Shown here piece by piece: positions 27,462 to 37,290 of a stretch of DNA of 64,000 nucleotides. The notes under the pieces were generated by a model. The model saw only the letters and a program-made list of their open reading frames with translations. It was not told the origin of the DNA and ran no database searches. Every line of letters begins with the position of its first letter. The stretch's first letter is position 1. Source of the stretch: Citrobacter rodentium NBRC 105723 = DSM 16636 (GTDB lineage: Bacteria; Pseudomonadota; Gammaproteobacteria; Enterobacterales; Enterobacteriaceae); assembly GCF_021278985.1 (NCBI RefSeq), contig NZ_CP082833.1, positions 2,170,001 through 2,234,000 on the forward strand, written 5' to 3'. The position numbers and the translations under genes are program-made.

Positions 27462-30400
27462 CGCCTGATAATCACTTTTCTGATGGCCTGGTGCCTCAGC
27501 CTGGGGGCGTACGCTGCGACGGCCCCCGACGCCAAACAGCTCACCCAGGAACTGGAGCAGGCGAAAGCGGCGAAACCCGCCCAGCCGGAAGCCGTTGAGG
27601 CGCTTCAGGCGGCGCTGAACTCGCTTGAGGAGCGTAAAGGCTCCCTTGAGCGCGCTCAGCAGTACCAGCAGGTCATCGACAATTTCCCCAAAATGTCCGC
27701 CTCGCTGCGGGCGCAGCTCGCCAACCTGCACGATGAACCGCGCAGCGTTCCACCGGATTTGTCCACGGATGCGCTGAACCAGGAAATTCTCCAGATCAGC
27801 AGCCAGCTGCTGGAGAAAAGTCGTCAGGCCCAGCAGGAACAGGAACGCGCGCGCGAAATCGCCGACTCGCTCAGCCAGCTTCCGCAACAGCAAACCGATG
27901 CCCGCCGCCAGCTCAACGAAATTGAACGCCGCATCGGCACGGCAACCGGCAATACGCCTGTCAGCCAGGCGCAAAATTACAGTATGCAGGCCGAATCCGC
28001 GCGTCTGAAAGCGCTCGTTGATGAACTTGAGCTGGCGCAACTCTCCGCCAATAACCGCCAGGAACTGGCGCGGATGCGTTCCGAACTGGCGCAAAAGCAA
28101 AGTCAGCAGCTTGATGCTTATCTGCAGGCGCTGCGCAATCAGCTGAACAGCCAGCGCCAGCGTGAAGCGGAACGCGCGCTGGAAAGCACCGAACTGCTGG
28201 CGGAAAACAGCGCTGACCTGCCGCCGGATATCGTGGCACAGTTCAGGGTCAACCGCGAGCTGTCAGCCGCGCTGAACCAGCAGGCGCAGCGCATGGATCT
28301 GGTTGCCTCTCAGCAGCGCCAGGCCGCCAGTCAGACCCAGCAGGTACGTCAGGCGCTGACGACGCTGCGGGAACAGTCGCAGTGGTTAGGCTCGTCGAAT
28401 CTGCTCGGCGAAGCGCTGCGCGCGCAGGTCGCGCGACTGCCGGAAATGCCAAAGCCGCAGCAGCTTGATACCGAAATGGCGCAACTGCGCGTGCAGCGCC
28501 TGCGCTATGAGGATCAGCTCAATAAGCAGCCACAGCTGCGTCAACTGCACCAGACCAACGGGCAGCCGCTCACCGCGGAGCAGAATCGCATCCTGGAGGC
28601 CCAGCTACGTACTCAGCGCGAACTGTTGAACTCGCTGCTACAGGGCGGCGACACGCTGATCCTCGAGCTGACCAAGCTGAAAGTCTCCAACAGCCAGCTT
28701 GAAGACGCCTTAAAAGAGGTGAACGAAGCGACCCACCGCTACCTGTTCTGGACGTCGGATGTTCGCCCTGTTTCCTTCTCCTGGCCGATTGATATCGTGC
28801 AGGATCTGCGTCGCCTTATCTCGCTCGACACCGTCAGCCAGTTAGGCAAAGCCAGCCTGATGATGTTAACCAGCCGGGAAACGCTGTTACCGCTGTTTGG
28901 CGCGCTGATTCTGGTGGGCTTTAGCATCTACTCGCGCCGCCACTTTACCCGCTTTCTCGAGCGCTCCGCCGCCAGGGTCGGCAAAGTCACCCAGGATCAC
29001 TTCTGGCTGACGCTGCGCACCGTCTTCTGGTCGATCCTGGTGGCCTCGCCGCTGCCGGTTTTATGGATGACGCTGGGCTACGGGCTGCGCGAAGCGTGGC
29101 CGTATCCGCTGGCGGTGGCGATAGGCGATGGCGTCACCGCAACGGTGCCGCTGCTGTGGGTGGTGATGATCTGCGCGACCTTTGCCCGTCCGAACGGCCT
29201 GTTTATCGCTCACTTCGGCTGGCCGCGCGAGCGGGTAACGCGGGCGATGCGCTACTATCTGATGAGCATCGGGCTTATCGTACCGCTGATCATGGCGCTC
29301 ATCATGTTCGATAATCTGAACGACCGGGAGTTCTCCGGCTCGCTGGGTCGCCTGTGCTTTATTCTGATCTGCGGCGCGCTGGCGCTGGTGACGCTGAGCC
29401 TGAAAAAGGCCGGTATCCCGCTCTATCTCGATAAAGAGGGTAGCGGCGACAACATGGTTAACAGCATGCTGTGGAACATGATGATCGGCGCGCCGCTGAT
29501 AGCGATTCTGGCTGCCGCGGTGGGTTATCTGGCCACCTCGCAGGCGCTGCTGGCGCGGCTGGAAACCTCGGTCGCTATCTGGTTCCTGCTGCTGGTTATC
29601 TATCATATTATTCGCCGCTGGATGCTGATTCAGCGCCGGAGGCTGGCCTTCGATCGCGCCAAGCACCGCCGCGCAGAGATGCTGGCGCAACGCGCGCGCG
29701 GCGAAGAAGAGCCCGCTCATTCCACCAGCCTCGAAGGCGCCGTCGACATTGATGAAAGCGAAGTCGATCTCGACACCATCAGCACCCAGTCGCTGCGGCT
29801 GGTGCGTTCCATCCTGATGCTGATCGCCCTGCTGTCGGTGATCGTGCTGTGGTCAGAAATCCATTCCGCATTCGGCTTCCTGGAAAATATCTCGCTGTGG
29901 GACGTTACCTCCACGGTGCAGGGCGTCGAAAGCCTCGAGCCGATCACGCTGGGCGCCGTGCTGATCGCGATCCTGGTGTTTATCATCACCACCCAACTGG
30001 TGCGCAACCTTCCCGCGCTGCTGGAGCTGGCGCTGTTGCAGCATCTCGATCTGACGCCAGGCACCGGCTACGCCATTACCACCATAACCAAATATCTGCT
30101 GATGCTGATCGGCGGGCTGGTCGGCTTCTCGATGATTGGCATTGAGTGGTCGAAACTGCAATGGCTGGTGGCGGCGCTGGGTGTCGGCCTTGGCTTTGGC
30201 TTGCAGGAGATCTTCGCCAACTTTATCTCCGGCCTGATTATCCTGTTTGAAAAGCCGATTCGTATTGGCGATACGGTGACGATCCGCGATCTGACCGGCA
30301 GCGTGACAAAGATTAATACCCGAGCGACCACCATCAGCGACTGGGACCGCAAAGAGATTATCGTGCCGAACAAAGCGTTTATCACCGAACAATTTATTAA

Positions 30401-30785
30401 CTGGTCGCTCTCCGACTCGGTAACCCGCGTGGTGCTCACCGTTCCGGCCCCCGCCGACGCCAACAGCGAGGAGGTGACGCAAATCCTCTACACGGCGGCA
30501 GAGCGCTGTACGCTGGTGATAGACAACCCGCCGCCGGAGGTCTTCCTGGTCGATTTACAGCAGGGTATTCAGATCTTTGAACTGCGTATCTATGCTGCGG
30601 AAATGGGACACCGGATGCCGCTGCGTCATGAAATCCACCAGCTGATTCTGGCGGGCTTCCATGAGCACGGTATTGATATGCCGTTCCCGCCGTTCCAGAT
30701 GCGTCTGGAAAGCCTGAACGGCAAACAAACGGCGAGAACGCTGACCTCAGCCGGGCGCAGAAGCCGCCCGGCGGGAAGTTTGTAA
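27462..30785 (+). CDS. mscM: Miniconductance mechanosensitive channel MscM
   Basis: I choose the GTG at 27462, preceded by GAGAGGAA, which gives 1107 residues as in E. coli MscM (YjeP); an ATG at 27432 adds ten residues but lacks a ribosome site. The order is signal peptide, a long periplasmic coiled-coil region rich in Gln and Glu (about 30-470), several membrane helices, and the MscS-type pore and beta domain with GLGFGLQEIFANFISG and KPIRIGDTV. It releases osmolytes on hypo-osmotic shock. It follows psd on the same strand. Confidence 0.94.
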   Translation, partial: RLIITFLMAWCLSLGAYAATAPDAKQLTQELEQAKAAKPAQPEAVEALQAALNSLEERKGSLERAQQYQQVIDNFPKMSASLRAQLANLHDEPRSVPPDLSTDALNQEILQISSQLLEKSRQAQQEQERAREIADSLSQLPQQQTDARRQLNEIERRIGTATGNTPVSQAQNYSMQAESARLKALVDELELAQLSANNRQELARMRSELAQKQSQQLDAYLQALRNQLNSQRQREAERALESTELLAENSADLPPDIVAQFRVNRELSAALNQQAQRMDLVASQQRQAASQTQQVRQALTTLREQSQWLGSSNLLGEALRAQVARLPEMPKPQQLDTEMAQLRVQRLRYEDQLNKQPQLRQLHQTNGQPLTAEQNRILEAQLRTQRELLNSLLQGGDTLILELTKLKVSNSQLEDALKEVNEATHRYLFWTSDVRPVSFSWPIDIVQDLRRLISLDTVSQLGKASLMMLTSRETLLPLFGALILVGFSIYSRRHFTRFLERSAARVGKVTQDHFWLTLRTVFWSILVASPLPVLWMTLGYGLREAWPYPLAVAIGDGVTATVPLLWVVMICATFARPNGLFIAHFGWPRERVTRAMRYYLMSIGLIVPLIMALIMFDNLNDREFSGSLGRLCFILICGALALVTLSLKKAGIPLYLDKEGSGDNMVNSMLWNMMIGAPLIAILAAAVGYLATSQALLARLETSVAIWFLLLVIYHIIRRWMLIQRRRLAFDRAKHRRAEMLAQRARGEEEPAHSTSLEGAVDIDESEVDLDTISTQSLRLVRSILMLIALLSVIVLWSEIHSAFGFLENISLWDVTSTVQGVESLEPITLGAVLIAILVFIITTQLVRNLPALLELALLQHLDLTPGTGYAITTITKYLLMLIGGLVGFSMIGIEWSKLQWLVAALGVGLGFGLQEIFANFISGLIILFEKPIRIGDTVTIRDLTGSVTKINTRATTISDWDRKEIIVPNKAFITEQFINWSLSDSVTRVVLTVPAPADANSEEVTQILYTAAERCTLVIDNPPPEVFLVDLQQGIQIFELRIYAAEMGHRMPLRHEIHQLILAGFHEHGIDMPFPPFQMRLESLNGKQTARTLTSAGRRSRPAGSL

Positions 30786-30797
30786 ACGCATGACCCA

Positions 30798-30861
30798 GGC
30801 CTGATAAGCGCAGCGCCATCGGCAATAAATGCTGGATGGCGGCTTCGCCTTATCCGGCCTA
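30798..30861. repeat. BIME: paired inverted REP sequences between mscM and yjeM
   Basis: Two REP units in opposite orientation (GCCTGATAAGCGCAGCGCC and GGCGGCTTCGCCTTATCCGG) lie between the converging ends of mscM and yjeM. This is the usual place for such an element. Confidence 0.75.
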
Positions 30862-30871
30862 CAGCGTGCCG

Positions 30872-32374
30872 CTATTCCATCGCCCATTGCGGCTGTTTCG
30901 CCATCCGGCGAATATAGTTCTGATAAATCGCCATCGCCAGCAGCGAGAAGAATACCGGGCCGCCGGTCATCCACAGGGCGCTGTTCCAGTCTCCGACTTC
31001 AATGACCGGCTGGATAATCGTAAACACGTTGGCGAACGTCACCACCAGCAGCACCACGCCGGTTGCGACAAGCGTTGAGGCTTTGGTTTTAAACATCACG
31101 AACGGCCTTTCCAGAGAGGCTTGCGCCTTAAAGAACGGGAACGCCAGCGCGAGGAACAGGTACGGCAGCGTCATGGAGACGTTCGCCATCAGCGTCAGCT
31201 TGTTATAAAAGGCCGAGGCGGTATCGCCGCCAAACGAGACCAGCAGAATAAACAGACTCACCAGCAGGCACTGCATCCACATTGCCGTGGCGGGCATCCC
31301 GACGGTATTCAGCTGCGTCACAGGCGCAGGCCACAGCGCTTTCGGCGTCCCCTGAATGATCGCCTTCAGCGGCGAATAGCTCAGCGTAAAGAACGCGCCG
31401 GTATAGGCAAGGAACATCGACAAACCGGTAACGCGCGCAAACCAGACGCCCAGCGTCGTCGTCGCATCCGGAGACAGGTGTAGCGCATTGCCCAGCGTCA
31501 TGCCGAGACTGTTCATCAGGATGTAGGTAATATTACCGAGGTTAACGGCGCTGTTACTGAGCACCTGCTGCCAGTTGGCGCTCACGCCCCATAAAAATAT
31601 CGCCAGCGAATAGCCGACAGAAATAACAAGCGCGGCAAAAACGATCCCTTTGGCAAAGTTCTTTTCCGGCTTTTCGGTTTTATCGACCAGACCGCCGACC
31701 GCTTCAATGCCGCCATAGGCGAAAATAGCAAATACCACAAAAGACAACATTGCCAGACCGGACTGATAACCGGTATTCGGCGAGGTAGTGAAATTAATTT
31801 CCTGTGCAAAATGCCCACCGTTTAATAACAAAATGGCGACACTTACGATCAGTAAAACTAAATTAAGACACATCACCGCAATACCGCCCACCGCCGTAAT
31901 ACGGGCGATTTTATTAATGCCCCGGGCGGCAACGCCGGTGACCACAATCATCCACGCCACGGCGAGCAGCCCGACAACCTGCGTCGGCTCAAGGCCGCCA
32001 ATGCGCCAGTGCTGGGTCATATCAGCGCCAAAGACAAAGGTGGAAAACGGAACCCAGACCTTTGCCGCAGTGCTGACCATCCAGATCACATACGACGAGA
32101 ACCACATGAAAGTGCCGATAAACGCATAGCGCGGACCAACGCTCTTGTTCATCCATGAATAGATCCCGCCCTCTTCTTTACGGTAAGCGGAACCCATTTC
32201 AGCCATCATTAATGCAAATGGAATAAAGAATAATAAGGCGGAAAAGATATACCACGGTATTGCGCTATAACCCATTAAATAAAAAGCAGAAGGACTATTA
32301 GCGAAACCAAAAACGGACGTAAATATCATCAGGATGAGGCCCATCAGGCTCATCTTTTTTATTGTCTGGGTCAT
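30872..32374 (-). CDS. yjeM: Inner-membrane APC-family transporter YjeM
   Basis: This 500-residue protein has about 12 hydrophobic helices and an APC-superfamily N-terminus (MGLILMIFTSVFGFANSPSA), with the length of E. coli YjeM. It is related to glutamate/GABA antiporters, but its substrate is not established. In E. coli K-12 yjeN and yjeO lie between yjeM and epmA; here no gene intervenes, only about 210 bases. Confidence 0.92.
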   Translation of the reverse strand: MTQTIKKMSLMGLILMIFTSVFGFANSPSAFYLMGYSAIPWYIFSALLFFIPFALMMAEMGSAYRKEEGGIYSWMNKSVGPRYAFIGTFMWFSSYVIWMVSTAAKVWVPFSTFVFGADMTQHWRIGGLEPTQVVGLLAVAWMIVVTGVAARGINKIARITAVGGIAVMCLNLVLLIVSVAILLLNGGHFAQEINFTTSPNTGYQSGLAMLSFVVFAIFAYGGIEAVGGLVDKTEKPEKNFAKGIVFAALVISVGYSLAIFLWGVSANWQQVLSNSAVNLGNITYILMNSLGMTLGNALHLSPDATTTLGVWFARVTGLSMFLAYTGAFFTLSYSPLKAIIQGTPKALWPAPVTQLNTVGMPATAMWMQCLLVSLFILLVSFGGDTASAFYNKLTLMANVSMTLPYLFLALAFPFFKAQASLERPFVMFKTKASTLVATGVVLLVVTFANVFTIIQPVIEVGDWNSALWMTGGPVFFSLLAMAIYQNYIRRMAKQPQWAME

Positions 32375-32585
32375 TTAACCCTCCCCCACTTCGGGCGCGC
32401 GCTACGCGCTGCGCTCACTGAATCGCGCCGTTCACAATTAAGTGAACAGCAAATATGAAATCAACACAGGATTGATACCTGAATGATATCAAATATCCAG
32501 AACTAAAATGTGGCCATTGAAGGGAAAATGAAAGCATATGCTACAAAGTGGCGAAATATACGCCACTTTATTCTATAGAGAAGGC

Positions 32586-33563
32586 TTAAGCGCGATCGAC
32601 GGTAAACGCGATCACTTCCGCGAGGCTTTCCGCACCCAGCGCCAGCATGACAAGGCGATCGACGCCCAGCGCCACGCCGGAGCAGTCCGGCATCCCCACT
32701 TTGAGCGCTTCCAGCAGATTGTGATCGATCGGCTGCTGCGGTAAGCCACGCGCGGCGCGCTTACGGTTATCCTGCTCAAAGCGCTGCTGCTGCTCGCGCG
32801 CGTCCGTCAGCTCATGGAAGCCATTTGCCAGCTCAATGCCTTTAAAATAGACCTCGAAACGCTCCGCCACGCGGTGATCTTCGGTGCTGATTTGCGCCAG
32901 CGACGCCTGGCTAGCCGGGAAGTGGTAGACAAACGCGGGCTTCTCTTTACCGATGTGCGGCTCCACGCCCATCGTGAACAGCAGTTGCAGCAGGGTATCG
33001 CGATCCTCTTCGGTATCGGCAATATTGCTTAAGTCCAGCTTCGCCGCAGCTTCGCGCAGCTGCGTCTTATCCGCTGAGAGCGGGTCGATCTCCAGATGGC
33101 GCTGAAACGCCTGCTGATAAGAGAGGCTTTCCGCCGCCGGGCATTCCAGCACCTGCTGCAGCAGATCGTCCACCTCATTCATCAGCCGGTACATGTCGTA
33201 ATGGGGACGATACCATTCGAGCATGGTGAATTCCGGGTTGTGATGACGGCCCATCTCTTCATTGCGGAAGCTGCGACACAGCTGGAAAACCGGACCGCAG
33301 CCCGCCGCCAGCAGACGTTTCATATGGTATTCCGGGCTGGTCATTAACCACAGGCTCATCCCCTGAGAATGACCGGGGCCGACGAAACGCGTTTCGAACG
33401 GCACCAGATGTATATCGGTCACCGTCGCCTGGCTCATGCAGGGCGTCTCAACCTCCAGCACTCCGCGATCGGCAAAGAAACGGCGTATTTCCGCCATGAT
33501 TGCCGCTCGTTTTAACAGGTTAGGTATGGACGCGCTCGGCTGCCAGGTTGCCGTTTCGCTCAT
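32586..33563 (-). CDS. epmA: EF-P--(R)-beta-lysine ligase EpmA
   Basis: From the ATG at 33563 (MSETATWQPS), after GGAGAAAG, the protein has 325 residues. It is a class II lysyl-tRNA synthetase catalytic core without the anticodon domain: motif 2 FRNEEMGRHHNPEFTMLEWYRP and motif 3 GVALGVDRLVM. It attaches (R)-beta-lysine to Lys34 of EF-P. Its target efp and the mutase epmB are both about 6-7 kb to the right in this window. It is divergent from frdA. Confidence 0.95.
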   Translation of the reverse strand: MSETATWQPSASIPNLLKRAAIMAEIRRFFADRGVLEVETPCMSQATVTDIHLVPFETRFVGPGHSQGMSLWLMTSPEYHMKRLLAAGCGPVFQLCRSFRNEEMGRHHNPEFTMLEWYRPHYDMYRLMNEVDDLLQQVLECPAAESLSYQQAFQRHLEIDPLSADKTQLREAAAKLDLSNIADTEEDRDTLLQLLFTMGVEPHIGKEKPAFVYHFPASQASLAQISTEDHRVAERFEVYFKGIELANGFHELTDAREQQQRFEQDNRKRAARGLPQQPIDHNLLEALKVGMPDCSGVALGVDRLVMLALGAESLAEVIAFTVDRA

Positions 33564-33739
33564 GGTTCTTTCTCCAGTTTCAGACAAGGGCACGAAGTCT
33601 ACTCGTAACGCGCCGACGAAACAAATTTTGCGCAGCCATAATAAAACAGGGCCAACAGGTTAAAAAATCGCAAAACGATGGTTTAGTAATTAAATTAATC
33701 GAATTCAGTGATAATTCGCCCCTGTGACGCGCTAAAAAA

Positions 33740-33781
33740 ATCGAACACGTCAAATTTCGCACACATCGCAATGACTATACT
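33740..33781 (+). promoter_or_regulatory. FNR-activated promoter of frdABCD
   Basis: An imperfect FNR palindrome, TCGAACACGTCAA (33741-33753, consensus TTGAT-N4-ATCAA), is centred about 41.5 bases upstream of the start site predicted from the -10 box TATACT (33776-33781). This is class II activator spacing. The rest of the 320-base epmA-frdA interval holds no gene. The same arrangement controls frd in E. coli. Confidence 0.7.
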
Positions 33782-33886
33782 GTCGTACCTATAAAGGAGC
33801 AGTGGAAACGCATTCACGAAACGAATGATTTAGGTCTTTATCTGAAATCGCAGGGTCGTGAAATTACAATAATCTGGAGGAATGTC

Positions 33887-35671
33887 GTGCAAACCTTTCA
33901 AGCCGATCTTGCCATTATAGGCGCCGGTGGCGCGGGATTACGTGCTGCAATTGCTGCCGCACAGGCGAATCCCAATGCAAAAATAGCACTGATCTCAAAA
34001 GTGTACCCAATGCGCAGCCATACTGTTGCTGCTGAAGGGGGCTCAGCCGCTGTCGCCCAGGATCATGACAGCTTCGACTACCACTTTCACGATACGGTAG
34101 CGGGCGGAGACTGGCTGTGTGAACAGGACGTCGTGGACTACTTTGTCCATCACTGTCCGACTGAAATGACGCAACTGGAACAATGGGGTTGCCCCTGGAG
34201 TCGTCGTCCGGACGGCAGCGTAAACGTCCGTCGCTTCGGCGGGATGAAAATTGAGCGTACCTGGTTTGCCGCGGATAAAACCGGCTTCCATATGCTGCAC
34301 ACTCTGTTCCAGACCTCCCTGCAGTTCCCACAAATCCAACGCTTTGACGAACACTTTGTTCTGGATATTCTCGTCGATGAGGGCCATGCCCGCGGCCTGG
34401 TAGCGATGAACATGATGGAAGGCACGCTGGTGCAGATCCGCGCCAACGCGGTAGTGATGGCGACGGGCGGCGCAGGCCGCGTGTACCGCTATAACACCAA
34501 CGGCGGCATCGTTACCGGCGACGGGATGGGCATGGCGCTGAGCCACGGCGTTCCGCTGCGTGATATGGAGTTCGTGCAGTATCACCCGACCGGCCTGCCG
34601 GGATCCGGTATTCTGATGACCGAAGGTTGCCGTGGTGAAGGCGGTATCCTGGTCAACAAAAATGGCTACCGTTATCTGCAGGATTACGGCATGGGTCCGG
34701 AAACCCCGCTGGGCGAGCCGAAAAACAAATATATGGAACTGGGCCCGCGCGACAAAGTGTCTCAGGCTTTCTGGCACGAATGGCGTAAAGGCAACACCAT
34801 TTCCACGCCGCGCGGCGATGTGGTTCATCTCGACCTGCGCCATTTGGGCGAGAAGAAACTGCTCGAACGCCTGCCGTTTATCTGTGAACTGGCGAAAGCT
34901 TACGTGGGCGTCGATCCGGTGAAAGAGCCGATTCCGGTTCGCCCGACCGCGCACTACACCATGGGTGGTATCGAAACCGATCAGCGCTGCGAAACCCGCA
35001 TTCAGGGTCTGTTTGCCGTTGGCGAATGTTCTTCCGTGGGTCTGCACGGCGCTAACCGTCTGGGCTCCAACTCGCTGGCTGAACTGGTGGTCTTTGGCCG
35101 CATGGCGGGCGAGCAGGCGATGGAACGTGCCGCTACCGCTGGCGCCGCGAATGACGCCGCGCTGGAAGCGCAGGCCGCTGACGTTGAAAAACGCCTGAAA
35201 GATCTGGTTAACCAGGAGGGTAACGAGAACTGGGCGAAGATCCGCGACGAAATGGGTCTCTCAATGGAAGAAGGCTGCGGCATCTACCGTACGCCGGAAC
35301 TCATGCAGAAAACCATTGATAAACTGGCCGAACTGCAGGAACGCTTCAAACGCGTCCGTATCACCGACAACTCCAGCGTCTTTAACACCGACCTGCTCTA
35401 CACCATCGAGCTGGGCCACGGTCTGAACGTCGCGGAATGTATGGCGCACTCCGCGCTGGCGCGTAAAGAATCACGCGGCGCTCACCAGCGTCTGGATGAA
35501 GGTTGCACCGAGCGTGACGACGTCAACTTCCTCAAACATACTCTCGCCTTCCGCGACGCTGATGGCACGACTCGCCTCGACTATAGCGACGTGAAAATCA
35601 CCACGCTGCCGCCGGCAAAACGCGTTTACGGTGCGGAAGCGGAAGCAGCCGATAAGAAGGAGAAGGCGTAA
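33887..35671 (+). CDS. frdA: Fumarate reductase flavoprotein subunit
   Basis: This 594-residue subunit starts at a GTG after GGAGGAATGTC. The dinucleotide-binding loop is IIGAGGAGLRA (10-20), and His45 in RSHTVAAEGG carries the covalent FAD. The active-site segment HPTGLPGSGILMTEGCRGEGG is intact. The C-terminus is a few residues shorter than in E. coli. FrdA reduces fumarate to succinate as terminal acceptor of anaerobic respiration. It is the first gene of the four-gene operon and overlaps frdB by 1 base. Confidence 0.97.
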   Translation: MQTFQADLAIIGAGGAGLRAAIAAAQANPNAKIALISKVYPMRSHTVAAEGGSAAVAQDHDSFDYHFHDTVAGGDWLCEQDVVDYFVHHCPTEMTQLEQWGCPWSRRPDGSVNVRRFGGMKIERTWFAADKTGFHMLHTLFQTSLQFPQIQRFDEHFVLDILVDEGHARGLVAMNMMEGTLVQIRANAVVMATGGAGRVYRYNTNGGIVTGDGMGMALSHGVPLRDMEFVQYHPTGLPGSGILMTEGCRGEGGILVNKNGYRYLQDYGMGPETPLGEPKNKYMELGPRDKVSQAFWHEWRKGNTISTPRGDVVHLDLRHLGEKKLLERLPFICELAKAYVGVDPVKEPIPVRPTAHYTMGGIETDQRCETRIQGLFAVGECSSVGLHGANRLGSNSLAELVVFGRMAGEQAMERAATAGAANDAALEAQAADVEKRLKDLVNQEGNENWAKIRDEMGLSMEEGCGIYRTPELMQKTIDKLAELQERFKRVRITDNSSVFNTDLLYTIELGHGLNVAECMAHSALARKESRGAHQRLDEGCTERDDVNFLKHTLAFRDADGTTRLDYSDVKITTLPPAKRVYGAEAEAADKKEKA

Positions 35672-36405
35672 TGGCTGAGATGAAAAACCTGAAAGTTGAG
35701 GTGGTGCGCTACAACCCGGAAACCGATACCGCGCCGCACAGTGCTTTCTACGAAGTGCCGTATGACGAAACCACGTCGCTGCTGGATGCGTTGGGCTATA
35801 TCAAAGATAACCTGGCGCCGGACCTGAGCTACCGCTGGTCCTGCCGTATGGCGATTTGCGGCTCCTGCGGCATGATGGTCAACAACGTACCGAAACTGGC
35901 TTGCAAAACCTTCCTGCGCGACTACACCAGCGGCATGAAAGTTGAAGCGCTGGCGAACTTCCCGATCGAACGCGATCTGGTGGTCGACATGACGCACTTT
36001 ATTGAAAGCCTGGAAGCCATCAAGCCGTACATTATCGGCAATCCGCGCACGCCGGATCAGGGTCCGAACGTCCAGACCCCGGCGCAAATGGCGAAGTATC
36101 ACCAGTTCTCTGGTTGCATCAACTGTGGTCTGTGCTATGCCGCCTGCCCGCAGTTCGGCCTGAACCCTGAGTTCATCGGACCGGCTGCGATTACGCTGGC
36201 GCATCGTTACAACGAAGACAGCCGCGACCACGGTAAGAAGGAGCGTATGGCGCAGTTGAACAGTCAGAACGGCGTATGGAGCTGTACTTTTGTGGGCTAC
36301 TGCTCCGAAGTCTGTCCGAAACACGTCGATCCGGCCGCCGCCATTCAGCAGGGTAAAGTGGAAAGTTCGAAAGACTTTCTTATCGCTACCCTGAAACCAC
36401 GCTAA
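35671..36405 (+). CDS. frdB: Fumarate reductase iron-sulfur subunit
   Basis: This 244-residue electron-transfer subunit has a [2Fe-2S] plant-ferredoxin site (SCRMAICGSCGMMVNN with a later Cys), a [4Fe-4S] site (CINCGLCYAACP) and a [3Fe-4S] site (CSEVCPKHVDP). It passes electrons from menaquinol at the membrane anchors to FrdA. The start ATG overlaps the frdA stop (TAATG), so translation is coupled. Confidence 0.97.
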   Translation: MAEMKNLKVEVVRYNPETDTAPHSAFYEVPYDETTSLLDALGYIKDNLAPDLSYRWSCRMAICGSCGMMVNNVPKLACKTFLRDYTSGMKVEALANFPIERDLVVDMTHFIESLEAIKPYIIGNPRTPDQGPNVQTPAQMAKYHQFSGCINCGLCYAACPQFGLNPEFIGPAAITLAHRYNEDSRDHGKKERMAQLNSQNGVWSCTFVGYCSEVCPKHVDPAAAIQQGKVESSKDFLIATLKPR

Positions 36406-36415
36406 GGAGTGCAAC

Positions 36416-36811
36416 ATGACGACTAAACGCAAACCCTATGTGCGGCCGATGACGTCCACCTGGTGGAAAAAACTGCCGTTTTATCGCTTCTACATGCTGC
36501 GCGAAGGCACTGCCGTTCCGGCTGTGTGGTTCAGCATTGAGCTGATTTTCGGCCTGTTCGCGCTCAAACACGGCGCTGAATCCTGGGCAGGCTTCGTCGG
36601 CTTCCTGCAAAACCCGGTGGTGGTGATCCTTAACCTGATCGCCCTGGCGGCAGCGCTGCTGCACACCAAAACCTGGTTTGAACTGGCGCCGAAAGCAGCC
36701 AACGTCATCGTAAAAGATGAAAAAATGGGGCCGGAGCCGATCATCAAAGGTCTCTGGGTGGTTACTGTCGTGGTAACCGTAGTCATACTGTTTGTTGCCC
36801 TGTTCTGGTAA
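36416..36811 (+). CDS. frdC: Fumarate reductase membrane anchor subunit C
   Basis: This 131-residue protein has three transmembrane helices (about 30-50, 63-85, 108-130). With FrdD it forms the menaquinol site and anchors FrdAB on the inner face of the membrane. An AGGAG lies just before the start, 10 bases after the frdB stop. Length equals that of E. coli FrdC. Confidence 0.96.
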   Translation: MTTKRKPYVRPMTSTWWKKLPFYRFYMLREGTAVPAVWFSIELIFGLFALKHGAESWAGFVGFLQNPVVVILNLIALAAALLHTKTWFELAPKAANVIVKDEKMGPEPIIKGLWVVTVVVTVVILFVALFW

Positions 36812-36821
36812 GGAGTCCGGG

Positions 36822-37181
36822 ATGATTAATCCAAACCCAAAACGTTCTGACGAACCGGTATTCTGGGGTCTGTTTGGCGCAGGCGGTATGTGGAGCGCGA
36901 TTATCGCGCCGGTGATGGTACTGCTGGTCGGTATTCTGCTGCCGCTGGGCCTGTTCCCGGGCGACGCGCTCAGCTACGAACGCGTGCTGGCGTTTGCGCA
37001 GAGCTTCATTGGCCGTGCGTTCCTGTTCCTGATGATCGTGCTGCCGCTGTGGTGTGGCTTACACCGTATGCACCATGCGATGCATGACCTGAAAATTCAC
37101 GTGCCGGCCGGCAAGTGGGTGTTCTACGGACTGGCGGCCATCCTGACCGTCGTAACCGCTATCGGCATTCTGACTCTCTAA
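36822..37181 (+). CDS. frdD: Fumarate reductase membrane anchor subunit D
   Basis: From the ATG at 36822 (MINPNPKRSD), after AAGGAG, the protein has 119 residues and three transmembrane helices, as in E. coli. HRMHHAMHDLKIH is the conserved His-rich segment. It completes the frdABCD operon, which ends at a terminator just downstream. No ampC or ampR follows; blc is next. Confidence 0.96.
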   Translation: MINPNPKRSDEPVFWGLFGAGGMWSAIIAPVMVLLVGILLPLGLFPGDALSYERVLAFAQSFIGRAFLFLMIVLPLWCGLHRMHHAMHDLKIHVPAGKWVFYGLAAILTVVTAIGILTL

Positions 37182-37188
37182 GCTCCCC

Positions 37189-37225
37189 CGCCCTCTTGTC
37201 GGCCAGATAAGAGGGCGATTTTTTC
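37189..37225 (+). terminator. Terminator of frdABCD
   Basis: A 9-bp stem (CGCCCTCTT / AAGAGGGCG) with a 10-base loop is followed by six T residues, 8 bases after the frdD stop. In E. coli the matching hairpin doubles as the ampC attenuator, but there is no ampC here. Confidence 0.85.
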
Positions 37226-37290
37226 TCCCCCCTGCCGCTATTTTCCCGTCAGGTTCTACACTTAAGTAAAAAATCGCTTAAGGAAGACCT

